A DNA stretch of 64,000 bases from Fasciolopsis buskii (Eukaryota > Platyhelminthes > Trematoda > Plagiorchiida > Fasciolidae): contig LUCM01006188.1 of NCBI GenBank assembly GCA_008360955.1, positions 451,139-515,138 on the forward strand, given 5' to 3'. The first letter of the stretch is position 1; each line of letters starts with the position of its first letter. Positions 1 through 13,649 of this stretch are shown here, piece after piece. The notes beneath the pieces were generated by a model that had not been told where the DNA came from, made no database searches, and saw only the letters and a list, made by a program, of their open reading frames with translations. Made by a program: the position numbers and the translations under genes.

Positions 1-561
1 TTTTGGGCACAGAGGTCAGGGGTTAATTTCCTTGTCCCTGTAGCTTCCACAATCGACAGGGTGAGTAGCTGAATGGCTTCGCATTTGTTAAGGGGGGCAC
101 TATAGACAATCCTGAATGCTAAGATAGTGCTGTCTATCGATCCGGTTTGTCTGTAAGCTAGCCAGCATGGGTGATGTTATTTGATCCAGGTAGGTAGCTG
201 TCCTACCGTTCGGCCTACTTAGATTGCACCACAAACGCATCTGAACGAGTCAGTAACCATAGATGAGGTTAGCATCGACAGCCTGCCTTTGTTTTGGATC
301 TTCATTAAAGCAGCATCTCGGAAAACGTAAAGCTTTGTGGCGTCACTGAAAGCCTTTGAGATTGCTGTGCCAAAATGTCGGCTTAAAATTTTACTGCTCT
401 CAGTTGGTAGACTGACGAACAGGCCCTCCTTTTTGCCATCTACTACGGGAGTTTCTGGGATTTTACCGATCACATTTTTCCCAGTGAATCGGTCCGGGCA
501 ACCATTTTCCCGTATGGTGTCTATAACGAACATCACTTCACTATCTGAAGTTTCGGCTTAA
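1..561 (-). mobile_element. Penelope-like element, C-terminal remnant
   Basis: This is the downstream part of a PLE polyprotein on the minus strand, cut by the window edge. A 105-codon open frame (536 down to 219) has the linker that follows the PLE reverse transcriptase: 'NGCPDRF', then 'KKEGLFVSLP', then 'SFRCVCGA'. Continuing toward base 1 the frame hits TAA where the first Tyr of the GIY-YIG endonuclease should be and then reads 'VGRT', 'HHPCW', and, after a frameshift, 'KCEAIQLLTLSIVEATG' and 'PDLCAQ'. Those are the conserved blocks of the PLE nuclease domain, which nicks the target for insertion. The stop and frameshift make it non-coding now. It is a different subfamily from the elements at 14 and 16 kb. 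Confidence 0.82.
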
Positions 562-1435
562 CAAGCTCTCCTCACTGAGAAGCCCAGTCAGTTCATTAGG
601 TTTCACATATGTCTGATACTAACGAAACTTTTAATGCCGGCATACTGGCTACTGCAAGTTCGTTTTGTGTAGACTTCATTGTATGCAACTATCTACTAAC
701 CTTGTGAGGAATATATCCAGGAATGGCAAGTGACTGTTCACTTCGCATTTAACTGTGAAAAGTGCTGTTTCTTGAGCTCTGTTAAATTTAGTTTGCGCAT
801 AAGCAAGGTCTTGAGTAGCGTCAGTTACACAGAATACATCAGTCACATGGCTATTTTAATGCTCAGAACTATCGACGACCGACTTTAACCTAGATTTTTC
901 TAGTTTTGTGGGGCATGCAACAACAAGCAGAAGACCTAGAGCTAATCTCCTAGCTGTCTCGATTTCTCTTTAAGACTAGGTCGAATAAGAACTGGTTTTT
1001 AAATGTGCATTGAAGCAGAAGCTCACACAAACCGTTCATTGAGAGACCAGAATTCGCATTGTTTTCTGTCCATCATTGAGTCGATGTTCTCCAGTAACGG
1101 CACATTTGTGAAGAGTGATTTTGCGTCAAACGAGAACCATTTTGTCCTGTACGTTGACATCCTTGATCATATGCCTCAAACGGAATGTGTCTCTCAAACT
1201 ACGCACAGCCATATGTTGTCCGATTGGTTTAATTAGTATTGTACGCATTCTTTTTTTGCTGTCAACCTTTCACTATTTCTCGTCCTCCTTTTTTTATCAG
1301 GAGATAGTGGTGTGATGAAGCATCGAAAACCAGAATACAGTGGTGCAGTTACTGGTTGTGGAAACTGAAATGAAGTGAACTTGTGTAACATACTTATCTT
1401 CAGTATTTCTTTGACAAACAACGCACCTCGGTGAT
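562..1435. other. Unassigned AT-rich spacer
   Basis: Short overlapping open frames exist on both strands (for example 1003-1236) but none has splice sites, codon pattern or motifs that I trust. It may contain the decayed upstream half of the PLE that ends at 561; I could not follow that protein past 561. Confidence 0.5.
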
Positions 1436-1622
1436 GGCCGTCTCATCGAGGTGGCCAAACGGATAAGGTTGTGTCGTTTGGACGCAAAGGTTGCGAGTTC
1501 GAAACCTCCCATCGCCGGCCAACTTCCCCACTTAGCACCCCTCTCCTGGCCGCAGCTCCCGTCCTGGAAATTGATGTACATTGTTGTTTCATTAATAAAG
1601 GAATTAAAAGATAAAAGATAAA
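1436..1622 (+). mobile_element. tRNA-derived SINE, copy 1
   Basis: The head has a pol III A box ('GTGGCCAAACGG', about 1451-1462) and a B box ('GAGTTCGAAAC', about 1494-1504) at tRNA-like spacing. The body 'GCCGGCCAACTTCCCCAC' is followed by 'GATGTACATTGTTGTTTCATTAATAAAGG' in shortened form and a tail of ATAAAAG units. The same body recurs at 29.1 kb (minus) and 60.5 kb (plus), which shows that it is a dispersed retroposed family and not a tRNA gene. No tRNA anticodon stem can be drawn with confidence. Confidence 0.85.
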
Positions 1623-4600
1623 GTGACTATTACTATAGCGACTAATATTATTACTACTCCTGCAACCCAATTTCTGGATATTTCCCGCGGTACATTTTTC
1701 CATTTTCTCGAATGATCAATCTATAGGCAGTGCTCAGAAGGATCAAGGACGTGGGGTCATTTGAACAGTGGAACATTAGTCAAGTGAACTATCAATCACC
1801 ATCGCACCTATGAAAATTGAGCTGGAGAAAGAACAGGGAAAGCTTGTTTTCAGTTTGCTGTAGAATTACTATTTATCCCGTGAAGACGTTTGACATTTAT
1901 TAAATTGCATATTCAACCGACTGAAATGGTTTCGTTCTTGTGTTAGTCGTAGCTCAGATAGCTGGTATTCATGTCGCCTCGACTGGTGATGAAGCGTTTG
2001 CAATATAAACGACAAGTTCAGCGAGCAGAACCCTACGAAAATGGTTTCGTTCACATGAACAGCGCAAACAGGACAATTTGTGATCAGAGATATCAAATGT
2101 GTCCCTTTGCATTAAACTGCACTCAAACATTTGCAACAGGAAAGTCCAGTTGACGGAAGAAGAAAATGAGCACACAAACAATAGGTGAAAGTAAAGAGAC
2201 CACATGCTCGAGTTCATCATTGGGAAAGTGTTTCTAGGCTAGAAAACTGCCCCGCTCGATGAATATCTACGAAAAATCCTTTTTCAAATACAGAAAGTCA
2301 GCAATGTCAATGGCAGGAAGAAGTTGTCGTCTATCAAAGGTGATCAGCAGCAAAATACATTATGATGCGGTTTTGGAAACTATTCGATTCCACTTAGAGC
2401 AAATCGGTGTACCTGATCCCAATTAATGAGAGAAAACACATTTACTACGCCAAATATGGAAAACCGGTAACAAAATAATTGCCATATATGGAAAAAGATA
2501 TGCAGAAGATGTATGCAAGCACCTTAGTGGTTGTTGTTATGTTACCAGAATGCATGCACGTGCCGATTTATGCGCAGCGTGAATCACCAAACAGAAATAC
2601 AGTCTGACTTCACTTACACTCTAGGTAGGGTTGGAAAATGTTATGATAATTTGGAAAACTTCCAAATTCAAAATAACTCATCTGAGTTTACGTAAACGCT
2701 AATTGTTCGTATCCGCCTTAACAACTAAAGCGAAGTACTTAACGGATTAAATGTTAAATTACTAATATCGTTAGGAATTTCCAAAGTATCAGTCGAAAAA
2801 CCCCAATCACTAAACGGCGCGGTGCACTATGGCTCTTCATATACTAAACTTAAGCGAAAAATATGCACCATGCAGAACCACGTTGTGGTTCTGAGTTGAC
2901 CATATGCAATGACACCAAGAGAAGCCTACAGTTCAAACCACCAAGTCGGTGGGGTTAACCAGCGAGTCGAAGTTCATGCGATACTCAGTAGACAAATCAA
3001 TCAGCGGGTGCCGGAATTGTCTGGTCAAGCGATCCCTCGGGGCTCCCCAAGCCGAAACATCAATCAGAGGACTCCCAGTCATGGAAGGAAGCAATTCCAG
3101 TTTCCGACGGGTAGTTTTGAAATGGTCTACAAGTGGACCTCGTTGCACAATGTGAAACAGATTCGTGATGACGACTGGACTGTCGGGCCGATCCTGAATC
3201 AGGGTGCTGCGTCCAGTGCTCCCTATCCCACGACTATCACTGGGTAAAATATTGCTTGGTACTGGTGCAACATAGATAGCAAGAATAATTATGCTTTATG
3301 AATGCTTGTCTGTATATCTTATTGTACTTCCATCAAATGTATTGATCAATGTCACAGAGTATATGCACAAATGAATCACAATTGAAGGTTATAAAACCTA
3401 ATTTCGTCGACCACTGTAAATGTAAAGAAACTTTTCATGTATTTGGAAGTTTTGTGGGCAGTTTCACACTCAATTGCATAACGCTGTGGCAAAATTCGCT
3501 AGTTAGTCGATGTTTCAGTTACCACGGATACCTCTTTCCAGAACGAGTTTTCACATAAGGTGTGACTTTGCTGATTTGCAAACCAAAAAGCACTTTTGCT
3601 TGTCCAAGGGCCAGTTTCATATAATAGAATAGGTAATCAAAAAATCGTGCTGTATCTCACTGCTATTAATTTTTTTCAGTTTAGTGCAGTAGATGACGGA
3701 CACTCCTGTGGTTATCTTGGGTGCACTACTCCGGGTGTGGTCCGGAACAATTGTACACACACGAACTGGTTACTGACAAATGGGGCAGTAATAAACATCA
3801 AATTCAGATTTTCTCCTACCGTTCAAATATACATTCAGCAAACAACGAGAATATAGTGAGGCGTAGGATGAAACCATTTAGGCTAGTCACTCTTGCGCAT
3901 TAATCTTTTACATGATCTTAAGGTCAGGCCAGATGAATGCCAGCTGATAAAGCTCACCTCATACATTCCCAATTGCTCCAGTGGAGGCGAAGGGAGACAA
4001 GATAGTAGTGGTTTTTCTATACAATTCCACCCCGCGGCTGAGAATTAAACTGTTTCATTTCAGAACCTACGACGTTCCTGAAGTTTTCACGTTCCGTCAC
4101 TACTAGCGGGACAAAAGTGGTAAATATTAGGGAAAAAGATTTTTTAATTAGGTTAAAATATGTAAACACTGCAAATCATCACTTGTGATTATGTAGCATA
4201 TGACAGAATTGGGACTGACCACCCCCAAATTGCCAAAGCCAGTCCCACAACCAAGGACTCCGGAGGACAGTAAATTTGGAGTGTATATCGCTCCAAGGAA
4301 GAAACGATACCAGGAAAGCAAATACCTGTTGATCTCGTTTCCAACCAGAAAGTTCGAAATTATCCAGTTACACATTCACGGGAACATCATGATCAATAAT
4401 CGCCACTGGGTCCGGCAGACTTGCCACCTAGCGCAACAATTTTTTTAACTTTCCCACCAGGTTTTTGGCCGACTGGCGCAGCTATTGCGAGGAAAGTTCA
4501 AAAAATTACCTCGAGTTTTATGGAAACTTTCCTTATGACATCACCTGGCCCACTCGATAATTTTTGGATGCAAAAATAGTGCACCACCGTGTCATCAGCT

Positions 4601-5589
4601 TTAATACTTCTATTGTCATAACCATTCCAGAACTACGGTTATCTGCGCAACTACAACGCCCATTTTGAAATGAGGTGCATATTGATGTACAAGGCCTAAA
4701 TGATCGGTGACCTCATTGCCCAACTGGAAGACAAAGTCATTCGATACAGGGTACGAGCTTTTTTAATAGAAACCTTGTGTTTGTCCGGCCGAAATGATAG
4801 CGAAATAGAAGTTTCGTGGGGAGACGCTACTGACCGAAGCTGTTAACCATAAGAGATTGGACCTCACATATAGAAGGCAACAGTTTGGAGTCATAGTGTT
4901 TCAAATGTGAAGTGGCTGTCTGCATAGAGGTTGTTCATAATCAATCTTGTGCGGGGTACTGAAGAAAATTTGGATACCTCTCTTGATTAGTGCAGCGGCA
5001 TTCAGTATCACACCACTAATGCACTTTTTCGTAGATAAACTAACGAAATATCCACAAAGATCTGAATTCTTCAGTTCGTCGGCTAGATTCCACCACTAAC
5101 ATATCAAGGCAATCTTGGAAGTCTACATTATTTGGTTTGTTGCGTCATGGTTAATGATCAAAATGGCTCGGATCACGGATCTTTTGGAATGAGGACTTAA
5201 ATGCTTTCAAGTGATTCCATATATATCATAAGGATCGCATTTCTCATTCCTTCATAAGCGCTACAGATTCACATCTTTTTAATTGTCAGACATACGTTGG
5301 CGGCACTGGTACTGAAAAAGTTAACCTGTTATCACGTGGAAACCGCTGTTGGAGAGTAATCTGGAGCACGGGCTTCATAGACCCTTTAAACCAGATATAC
5401 TTTTATAGAATTCTCAGGATTTGACTGTAGTTCGACAATTCTTTATCGACAATCTTCATTTTACTGCACCTCCTACTGGCCAAAATTGTGCTGACGTGAT
5501 AATAGTGGGCATAAAGAGCAAACCTTCGAGTCTTGGTCCGGCTACGCAGCCTGCGAGGTTAGGTTTTTCAACTGCTTGTCCACCTGAGG
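1623..5589. other. Mostly unassigned region
   Basis: This stretch holds the short dispersed repeat at 1,960-2,030, a GC-rich block at 2,909-3,247 that is open in several frames on both strands, and a plus-strand frame at 4,200-4,448 with a Pro/Lys-rich start ('PKLPKPVPQPRTPEDSK'). None gives a family match. The part next to 5.6 kb may include the lost gag/protease region of the BEL/Pao element, but I see no zinc knuckle or DTG/DSG protease box. Confidence 0.4.
1970..2029 (+). repeat. Short dispersed repeat, copy 1
   Basis: The core 'CTCGACTGGTGATGAAGCG' is followed by 'TTTGCAA' and then 'CAAGTTCAGC'. Nearly the same order and spacing occurs at 61,834-61,885 ('CTCGACTGGTGATGAAACG', 'CTTGCGA', 'CAAGCTCAGC'). 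Sixty kilobases separate the copies, both on the plus strand. This is probably a piece of a larger retroelement whose other parts I do not recognise. Confidence 0.6.
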
Positions 5590-7235
5590 TGTTGGGTTAA
5601 CAGAACGAAATAGATTTCGCAGACATGCAGTCGTTGGCTGAGCGGTACTCAGTGGTGGGTGAGAAAGCCATTGCTATGGTCGAGTCAGGCACCCAAGTTT
5701 TTCGTAGTTCCCCTACCACGGAAGGGTGGAGCGAAAACGGGGCCCGGCAACTACACGTCTGCACTTGCGAGGCTACACCATTTGCAGCGTGGGTTGGCAA
5801 GGGACGAGAACGCACGCATAAGGTGAGCGCAATCCATGGAAATGGCGATCAAAAGGGAATACGCTAAAGCAGTTCCTTCACATCAAGGCACGATTATCAG
5901 CCTCGGTGGTATCTGCCATACTACTCAGTGGTTAACCCCAGAAAGCCGGAGGAACTGTACATAGTCCTAGGCTGCGCCGCCAAGCACTGTGGACGGTCCC
6001 CAACTGACATGCTTTACCAGGATCCAGACACAACGGCGAATCTCGTAGGGATATTACTACGGTTTCGGAAGGAACGAATCGCTCATTCAGCCGTCGTGGA
6101 AAACATTTTCATGCAGATGAAGGTACCTGAAAGCGATAGGGGAGCCCTCCGATTCCTGTGGTGGCCACAAGGAGACTTGTCACTCGAACCTCGTGAGTAC
6201 CAAATGACCGTACATCCATTTGGAGCAAGGTTGTCTTCCTTTTGTGCCGAACTGTTTGGCCGTAGCTATGACCAAACATTGCCGGAGGCGATAAGGACCA
6301 GTTTCTATGTAGACGATTGTTTAACGTCCTTCGCCACCGATGTCCAGGCGGTTAAAATTGCAAGGGATATTAGCGCACTACTAGCCTAGGGAGGATTCCG
6401 ACTTGGTAAATGGACCTCCAATTCTTTAAAGTTATCAGCGACATTTGTAGACCGGGATGCTAACGCTATTGTGGGGCCACTCCCGTCGGCTGGGGCAACA
6501 TTGCAGACAGCAATAGGGATAACATGGGACACAATTAGTGATCAGTTTACGTATCATTTTGAGCCAGCAGATGAACCGAATACCGGGCGGGGTATTCTCT
6601 CAAGCGCGTCATCCCTGTTTGATCCACAAGCGGTGGTTGCTCAGCTGTGCCTCCCCGCAAAGCAACTTCTTCAAACGTTGTGCATTTGTGGCCTAGGCTG
6701 GGATCAACTCTAAACCAGCCGGGCATCGCTGTCTGGGAAGGCTAGGTAGAGTTTGTGAGAAAGGTTTGGGTAATTAAGATAACGAGTAGCCTAGTAAAGG
6801 AAAAAGAAAACGTTGGGTCGACAGAGCTGCACGTGTTTGTGACGCATCAGATAACGGATACGTTGCTGTGGTATACGCCTGGCGAAGGCCCGCAAACAAA
6901 TCGCCATACAGTGCCTTGCTGTTCAGTAAGGCTGGGTGGCACTCATAAAATCTGCAACAATAATGCGGCTTGAACTCTCGGCGGCTGTCCTTGGGGTCAA
7001 GTTTGAAAAGGCAGTAAAGAGAGCTTTCCCCAATACCCTCCAAAAGGTGTGGTACTGGGCGGATTAAACCACTGTTCTTTACTACATAGCTAATACTTAG
7101 TCGCGTTTTAGTATCTTCATGGCCAACCGACTGGGCGTTATCCGCCAGTATACCCGATCGTCACAGTGGAGAAATGTCCAATCAGAAGACAACTCGCATC
7201 CACAGGGGTCTCGAGTGAGAGTCAATTACGGGTTT
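5590..7235 (+). mobile_element. BEL/Pao LTR retrotransposon pol, degenerate
   Basis: Reverse transcriptase: the longest frame (about 5,901-6,389) reads 'RWYLPYYSVVNPRKPEEL', 'LRFLWW', 'MTVHPFGA' and the catalytic 'SFYVDDCLTS', the hallmark order of Pao-type enzymes. A single in-frame TAG (6,387-6,389) interrupts it; the same frame continues to 6,713 with 'GGFRLGKWTSN' and 'GITWD'. RNase H follows in shifted frames between about 6,820 and 7,230: 'ELHVF', 'CDASDNGYVAVVYAW', 'MRLELSAAVLGVK' and 'WAD' with a stop directly after it, then 'SQWRNVQSEDNSHP'. No integrase or flanking LTR pair was recognised. It was an autonomous retrotransposon; now it is a multiply broken copy. Confidence 0.88.
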
Positions 7236-10200
7236 ATTTAGCTGGTCCAATGTTCCTGCATAACTATATATCCCCATCCCACTTGTCTATGTCCCTTGCA
7301 CCTCCCAACGGAGTAGAATTTAAAAGGTACACTGCGCAATTAACTTTGTCGTTTCGAGCCCAGGTCTATGGCAACTTTTGAGGCGATACTCAGATTTGTA
7401 ACGACCAAACTTTCGAGTTTTGGTCTGGATGATTTCGTTCAGCGATTCACAGTGCGATTCGTCCAAAATAGATCTCGCACCTTATGGATAGCACTCCAAA
7501 ACCTTAAGGCAGCGCGTAGTCCAATTTGGTGCGAGCCCTAGAAAGAACAAGATTGCTCCGCAAAATTCTACGGTACTCGTCTCCAGTTAGAAACTATGTA
7601 CAAAGCAACCATACCTTTGACAGTGAGCCTCAACCACTATCCATCCAAAAGGTTGTCAAAAATAGGACAGAACTGTGCGCAAAATAAATGCTCGATGACA
7701 AGGAATAAATAGAAAGTGTCTATCCCGTGGTTCAAACAAATACAAGAGATTCTGCACGGTTGATCTGATCAAACAAATACTCACCTCAGCGTGACAGCCA
7801 AAATCAATGTAAACGAACGGAAGATCCACAGTCGACCAACATGTGCAAGAAGACGAAAGTGGGCTGTAACAAAACAAGTCGCCTCATGTCAAGTGACCCG
7901 TGACTGGACCAAACGTCCGTAAAATAATCAATAAATAGCACAGGGAAGAAACGACGGTTAAATACGTCGAGCCGAAAATAGATAGCGATCAAAACCAGCG
8001 TCATTGCGGGCAAATTGGGCAGAAATAGTTTGGTGTTGGGAGGGCAATGAACAGAAGGTGGGGAAGGAATTTTCAACCGACCTAGATGTTATAGTGAACT
8101 TTGGGAAATGAATCAGGGAATTCAAACATTTGCGAACATTGGGTTAATTTGTCTACTGAAAAATGTGACAGTAGCCACATGCAGAATGCCGCTGAAATCG
8201 TCAAGACAAATGTTATTTTTTCTCAAAACTCCTAATTAGACAGGTTTGACATTCGTGATAAGTCTCACGATTTTTACTCGTGCTATAGCAACCTAACTGA
8301 TGTGAGCGAACAGATGAGCTTGCTTGGGATGTACTTTCGTGGTTTGTCACCCAGACTTTGACCGGGTTTTTTTGCAGCACCACGCATGACAGTTCACTTG
8401 GGCTGTTAACGCTGGGCGGGTCCACCTGCGCGTTGTCCCTTACCCCACGTAATTTGGGAATTATGTGATTATTATTTTTAACTTTGTTAGGAATGTCCGA
8501 GACTTTCATTCGAGTGACTTACTGAGGTCTCATTGTCTTGGTTCCTAATCACAGTTCAGCTGATGTTGGCTCACTTATCCATGCACGGTGAAATTTCCTA
8601 TTATTCTGTACGTGTCCCTACAACTTGCAAACACACGTACATCTACCAGGTCTGGTGAAGGACAGAAAAATACTCACTCCATTCCTGATGGCCTTGAAGT
8701 AAATCGGGATGAGGTTGACGTAATGGCGAAACCATGTACGAGTGCTCTTAGACGCATGATCTACACGAATACCGAATTTTCATTTTTCAAGAACATCTGA
8801 AACCTGTAAATGTGCTGCAAGGTCAGATACCTCGGACAGGATGGAAGCTGACCAAACAAACCAAAAGTAGGAGTGGTGACTACTGCAAAGCAGATCAATA
8901 CTAGAGCATACCTCGTATCAACTTGTGCATCATATTTGGACTTTACCACAGTTTCTTCCGCTATTCTTTTACCTCTGGTCATCGTTCACTCAACACCTCC
9001 GCTGCACTAAGCAGAAATTCCTCTGAAATCACAATAATGGCCAAAGTCCACCCTAGACTGTCAAGTCATGTGAATGGGTCACACAATTCTTGCGTTTGAG
9101 ACATTTGGTGTCCGAACAGTGTGTGCGGTCCCCTCAGAGTCTGTAGCAACTAAAACATTCATAGACCACCAGAAAAAAGGCAGGAGGCCATTAAGCGATA
9201 AAGAAATAATGCTAAATGATAAGGGAACAAACGAATTGGTATAGTGGATTTTAAGTCATGGAATCGGAATATGAAAAGCGTTCACTCGTGAATACAGCAC
9301 CCCGAGAAATCTGACGTTAGAATTGCTTTGGCGGGGATCTCATAACATGGGACTGGAAGTCTCTTCTTCCTTGTTATGCTCAAAGTGCGTACTCTCATAG
9401 TAAGATTCGTCTGCAAACCGCATATCGAAAATACTAGGTATGATAATTAACACGTAGAAATAGTCTGCCTCGTTAAATATAAGACAACTCGAAAAGCCGT
9501 AGTGAAGACAAGGGACATTGGCTAGCGATCCGAGGCTGAGATTGGGCGTTATCACGAATAATGACCCATTTAGAGACACGGTGAGCTTTAGTGTTCCATA
9601 TCAGTATGCGGTAGTTCGAGTGACAGGTTGTTGAACTGGAAACTGCACATGATGAATGTTTATACAGTCTAAAATGAATGAAACCGTTCGAACTGAAAGA
9701 ACTGGAGAGTTACTGCATCAATAAACAAGTATGCCTATAGTAAAGTGACTGTAGGTTAGCACCGGAAATCGTTATATATTCTTCTTCCTTTGAAACGGAA
9801 CTCTTAACACTCTTGGTTTGGACACCTGGTACAAAATCGAGACGAGGTGACATGCGTACAAAAACACCTCATAAATTTCTGCCTTCTTATCTAAATTGAT
9901 TTCATATTTTTGTTCTGACCTATGCTATGTACAATCTACGTGTCTTCTGTGGACCATCCCATTTTGATTTTGTAGTTTTCACAACGACCAATCTACATTA
10001 TCGCGCAACAACAACGGTGGCCGGTTGTAGGCTGTGCCTAGCAGACCAAGTCAGGTCTAGTCCATGCTCCATTCACCCAGTGCGTGGGCGCATATTCAAC
10101 TTCCACATAATCAAGTAACATGTTTGCTAGGTAGAAAAGATCAATTTAACCGATGCAGAATGCATTGGATCCTCATGAGTTTCCACTTCAATCATCCTTT

Positions 10201-13200
10201 AAATTGCGATATTACATATTCGGGTTAGTCTAAAATCCATACTGATTAAGGAACGACAGGGCAGCCATAAGCTCGATTGCATGATGTTGACTATTTGGAC
10301 GTGTACAGTAAGCAGAAAAGCAATTCAGTAGATGTTCAGCAGTGGGGTATGCAGAATTTGGACCTTGTAGAAAGTTCTTGGCAAAACTTTATTGTGTTTG
10401 CAGATCACTGGTTGAATGTATTTACTTTTGGATGTATCAATAAAAGAGGAGGAAAAGTTAATGGGTCTGAAAATTACTTTGAATGGTTTCAGCAAACTGA
10501 TGACAAAGGCGCATGACCACTAGTTTATAACATGAAAACTTAAAACGTTGGAAGAGAGTAGTAAGTGCATGGCTGAATTTCGGACGAGGTTCGTAAAAAG
10601 CTAAGATTCTGACTTTGATGGCAATGTGATGAAAGTGTCGTGAGCAGTTACGGCTTTGGTTGCATGTCATACTGAAGTGTTTTACCAAATCTTTGTGAAT
10701 CAGTTTTCCCCCAGTAGATATATCAATGCAATAGAAACTAATATCGGAGTATTCGGAGCCTTTCACAATATAGGATGGAACCTAAGCACATCTAAGGAGG
10801 TCACAAGTCGAAAGTAAAGCTTGAATTGTCGAACTAAAGCCGCTGCAAGAATACAGGCTGCGAACAGAAGCACTGATAATACGGACGCTACTGATGATTA
10901 ATTCGGATCTGATGAATGTTCAGTTAATTCTACTGAAAAAAGCCATATGGTACTAGATACCGAATGTGGTGCCCAGGTTTTGGAGATAGTCAAGCTACTT
11001 AGTCTCTAGAAGGGTGCATTACAAAAAGTAGAGGTTGCTTCTACCTCCAGTTGACCTTTCTACAACCTACAGGATTTAGATAAGTTTGATGGACAATCAC
11101 TTTTATAATCCAGATTTCAATGACCGATGTGCAGACCAACAGATTCAGGTCAGCTGCCTTGAAAGAAGAGCGTGTTTGAATGGATGTTGAAATTCGTCAC
11201 AGTGATGTAGAATGGTAATATTGCAATATCTTCCTAGATGGAGCACTGTACGAGATCAACTGGTTTGTCGTTCGCACCCGGTTGGTTGAACTGGCTTGAC
11301 GGATGTTTTTTCTAGTTTGAACATGCTCATTTAATCAGAGTTCAGTTGTTACGCCTGGTAATTTAGTTCCCGGTTTCATTTTTAATTGGATTAAAGAAAA
11401 CCCGGACTTCCCTTTCATCCATTGTGGCTAAACCTTGGACATGTTAATCATCATGTTTCAACTTTGCAAAAGGCATACTTGGTTTGACATTTACTCCTTG
11501 AGTCTAGACCCGTCAAATCGTCTTACTAAGCATGCGATGAATAATGCGTTTTCTTTCCTCGTTAGTCATTTTTGGTTGATTTTTTCTAGTTTGTTTAAAA
11601 TAGCCACCCCAATCAGGGTTTCGCTAATCATTAGGTCCTTCAAAATGAACAACTTCGGAAGTGACAAACAACCTTGGTATTCATTTTTTGATAAAATCCG
11701 ACCAAGTAAAAGCCAAACGAATGTCGTCCGGTCTTCCCTTATTGTCCAACTTATTCAGCAATTACTGAGCCTGGGGAGATCGAAAAGACCAGGTACTGTG
11801 TCATTAGGTTGTGCGATTTGATTGTGGAAACCTCAAAGAATAACAGCCGTCAGATAAAGGTATGGTTTGAATGCTCGTATGTTTTGCTGTTTCACAGTAA
11901 ACACCTTAACAAGATTATAAATAACATACAGAGGTCAAAAAGAAGTGAATGAAGACTTAAAAGCCATGAATGAGGACAAGGAAACTAGGACTTTGGGATA
12001 GGCAATCACGAGAAGTACTGTAGCTTTTGTGAACAACTCGGATCAAGGCGCACTTTGGAAGCAAATTTGAAGAACCACTTTTAGTAAATGTGGAGATGGG
12101 AAACTCGACCCCCTTAACGACTCAGCTGGAGAGATTCGATATCTACTGAGAAGGAGTTATGTGTGGACGGACTTCCGCATATGTCCTTGCAGTTTCCTTT
12201 TTTTTGATGTTCTTCTTGCTGTCGCAAGTTGAGTGTATGCTTGTACAGTAGTTTGGATAGTTCCATCTTGGTGGATCTCATCAAGCAGCTGATCACCGTT
12301 TAACCCCTTTATTAAAAGCCCATTATTCTTGACGCCAAAGTAACTGAACTTCAGGAGAGGAGAAATGATCGTTGCGAGTACGGAGGAAGTCCATGGAAAG
12401 AGCAAGTATTGGAGCAAAAATTAGAATTACTCATGATATAAGCCTCAAAGACAAAAATATCAAATTTTGAGAATAGAAAAAGGTCAGTTTGACTAGGCAT
12501 TTCCTTCGGCAGTATGATCTGACATGTGCTAATTTCTTGGTCACGGGAGTGTGCGAAATATCGACAACTGATATGTTCCTAAACCATAGAGTGAACCTTA
12601 ACTTGAACATGATCGGAAGAACCAAGAGAGGTGGAAACTTATGCTGGCCTTTGACCAAGATAATCTCTAGAAAAATGTCTATTCTAGTTAGAAATCTCGC
12701 AGTGCTTGCCAGATCGAGGTCAAGTGAACTAACTACAGTGCTATTAAAATTACTGACAACGGTGTACCGGGAAATGTCGCTGTAGCTTACCAAATTTTGT
12801 GAAATGCAATTGCCAAAGTGGTGTTAACAAACAGGTGAAATTTAAAATATCAGTACACTACTTCTTGTATTATCTCGAAAGAATGCCCAAATTATTTCGA
12901 TTAATGTCATATTTGTTTGAAATTGGATAAGAGCTTGTTCTTCTTTCACATGGCTTGGCGAGCGTTTAACTGATGGCAAATCGCTCAGCTATGAACAGAA
13001 AGTCACTACGTTTTGTTGTACGCGGTAGCAAATAAACTCACGTGACCTGCATCGTTTTGCATTAATAAGATCCAAGTAAGTAATTAGGATGACAGTTTAG
13101 AATAGTTCTGGCATAATTTCCAATAATTTTCACATAATTCTACAATGGCATGTAGAACAGTCTAGGAAAACTAAGCAAAAAGTACCGGAAAGGCCAGAGT

Positions 13201-13645
13201 GATGTTCAGTAAAAGAGTAATTAACTACACCCAGTAAAATGACAAATTTAAGCTTCTTCGTCATCGATCGCCCCGTGAATCCACATTTCCTGTAATGAAG
13301 TTGCACCCAGCTGAGAAAATTAATGAGTCCCAACAAAGCCTAAAAGCACTCCATAGAGAACGAATGGTGTTGCAGGTCATTATTAGAAGACATATGCTGC
13401 GCCTGGGTGTTCTATAAGGGGCAGTCCTGGAATCCACCGTATGGTGCCTAAAATGACCATCGGGCTTTCTGAAGATTTTCCCCCATTTATTCCGTGATTT
13501 GCTTCTAAGAGAGGGCAAACAGTCAAGCGCAGTCCCTCACTTGAGGAAACCTGTTGGAAATTTTCCTTGGGTAACATTTGTTATCTAACTACTAAAACAG
13601 TTACTACGTTAAATAGCCCCGCACTGTAATGGAACACACCAAGAA
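7236..13645. other. Unassigned 6.4 kb region
   Basis: Open frames here are short and overlap in several frames. The longest are plus 11,435-11,821 and minus 12,431-12,793 and 8,213-8,509. None has a recognisable domain or good splice borders, and no repeat was matched to other parts of the window. Some may be worn retroelement DNA on the downstream side of the BEL/Pao copy. Confidence 0.4.
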
Positions 13646-13649
13646 ATAA

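Noticed and set aside
1451..1504. tRNA gene
   Set aside because: A and B boxes are present but the segment is the head of a SINE with two relatives, and no full cloverleaf is evident.
2909..3247. 112-codon plus frame, with a minus-strand frame containing 'SMTGSP' reminiscent of PLE reverse transcriptase
   Set aside because: Three frames are open at once in a GC-rich block and the supposed PLE similarity does not continue past six residues.
11435..11821. 128-codon plus frame
   Set aside because: No domain, Phe/Leu/Ser-rich as expected from T-rich DNA, no supporting splice sites.
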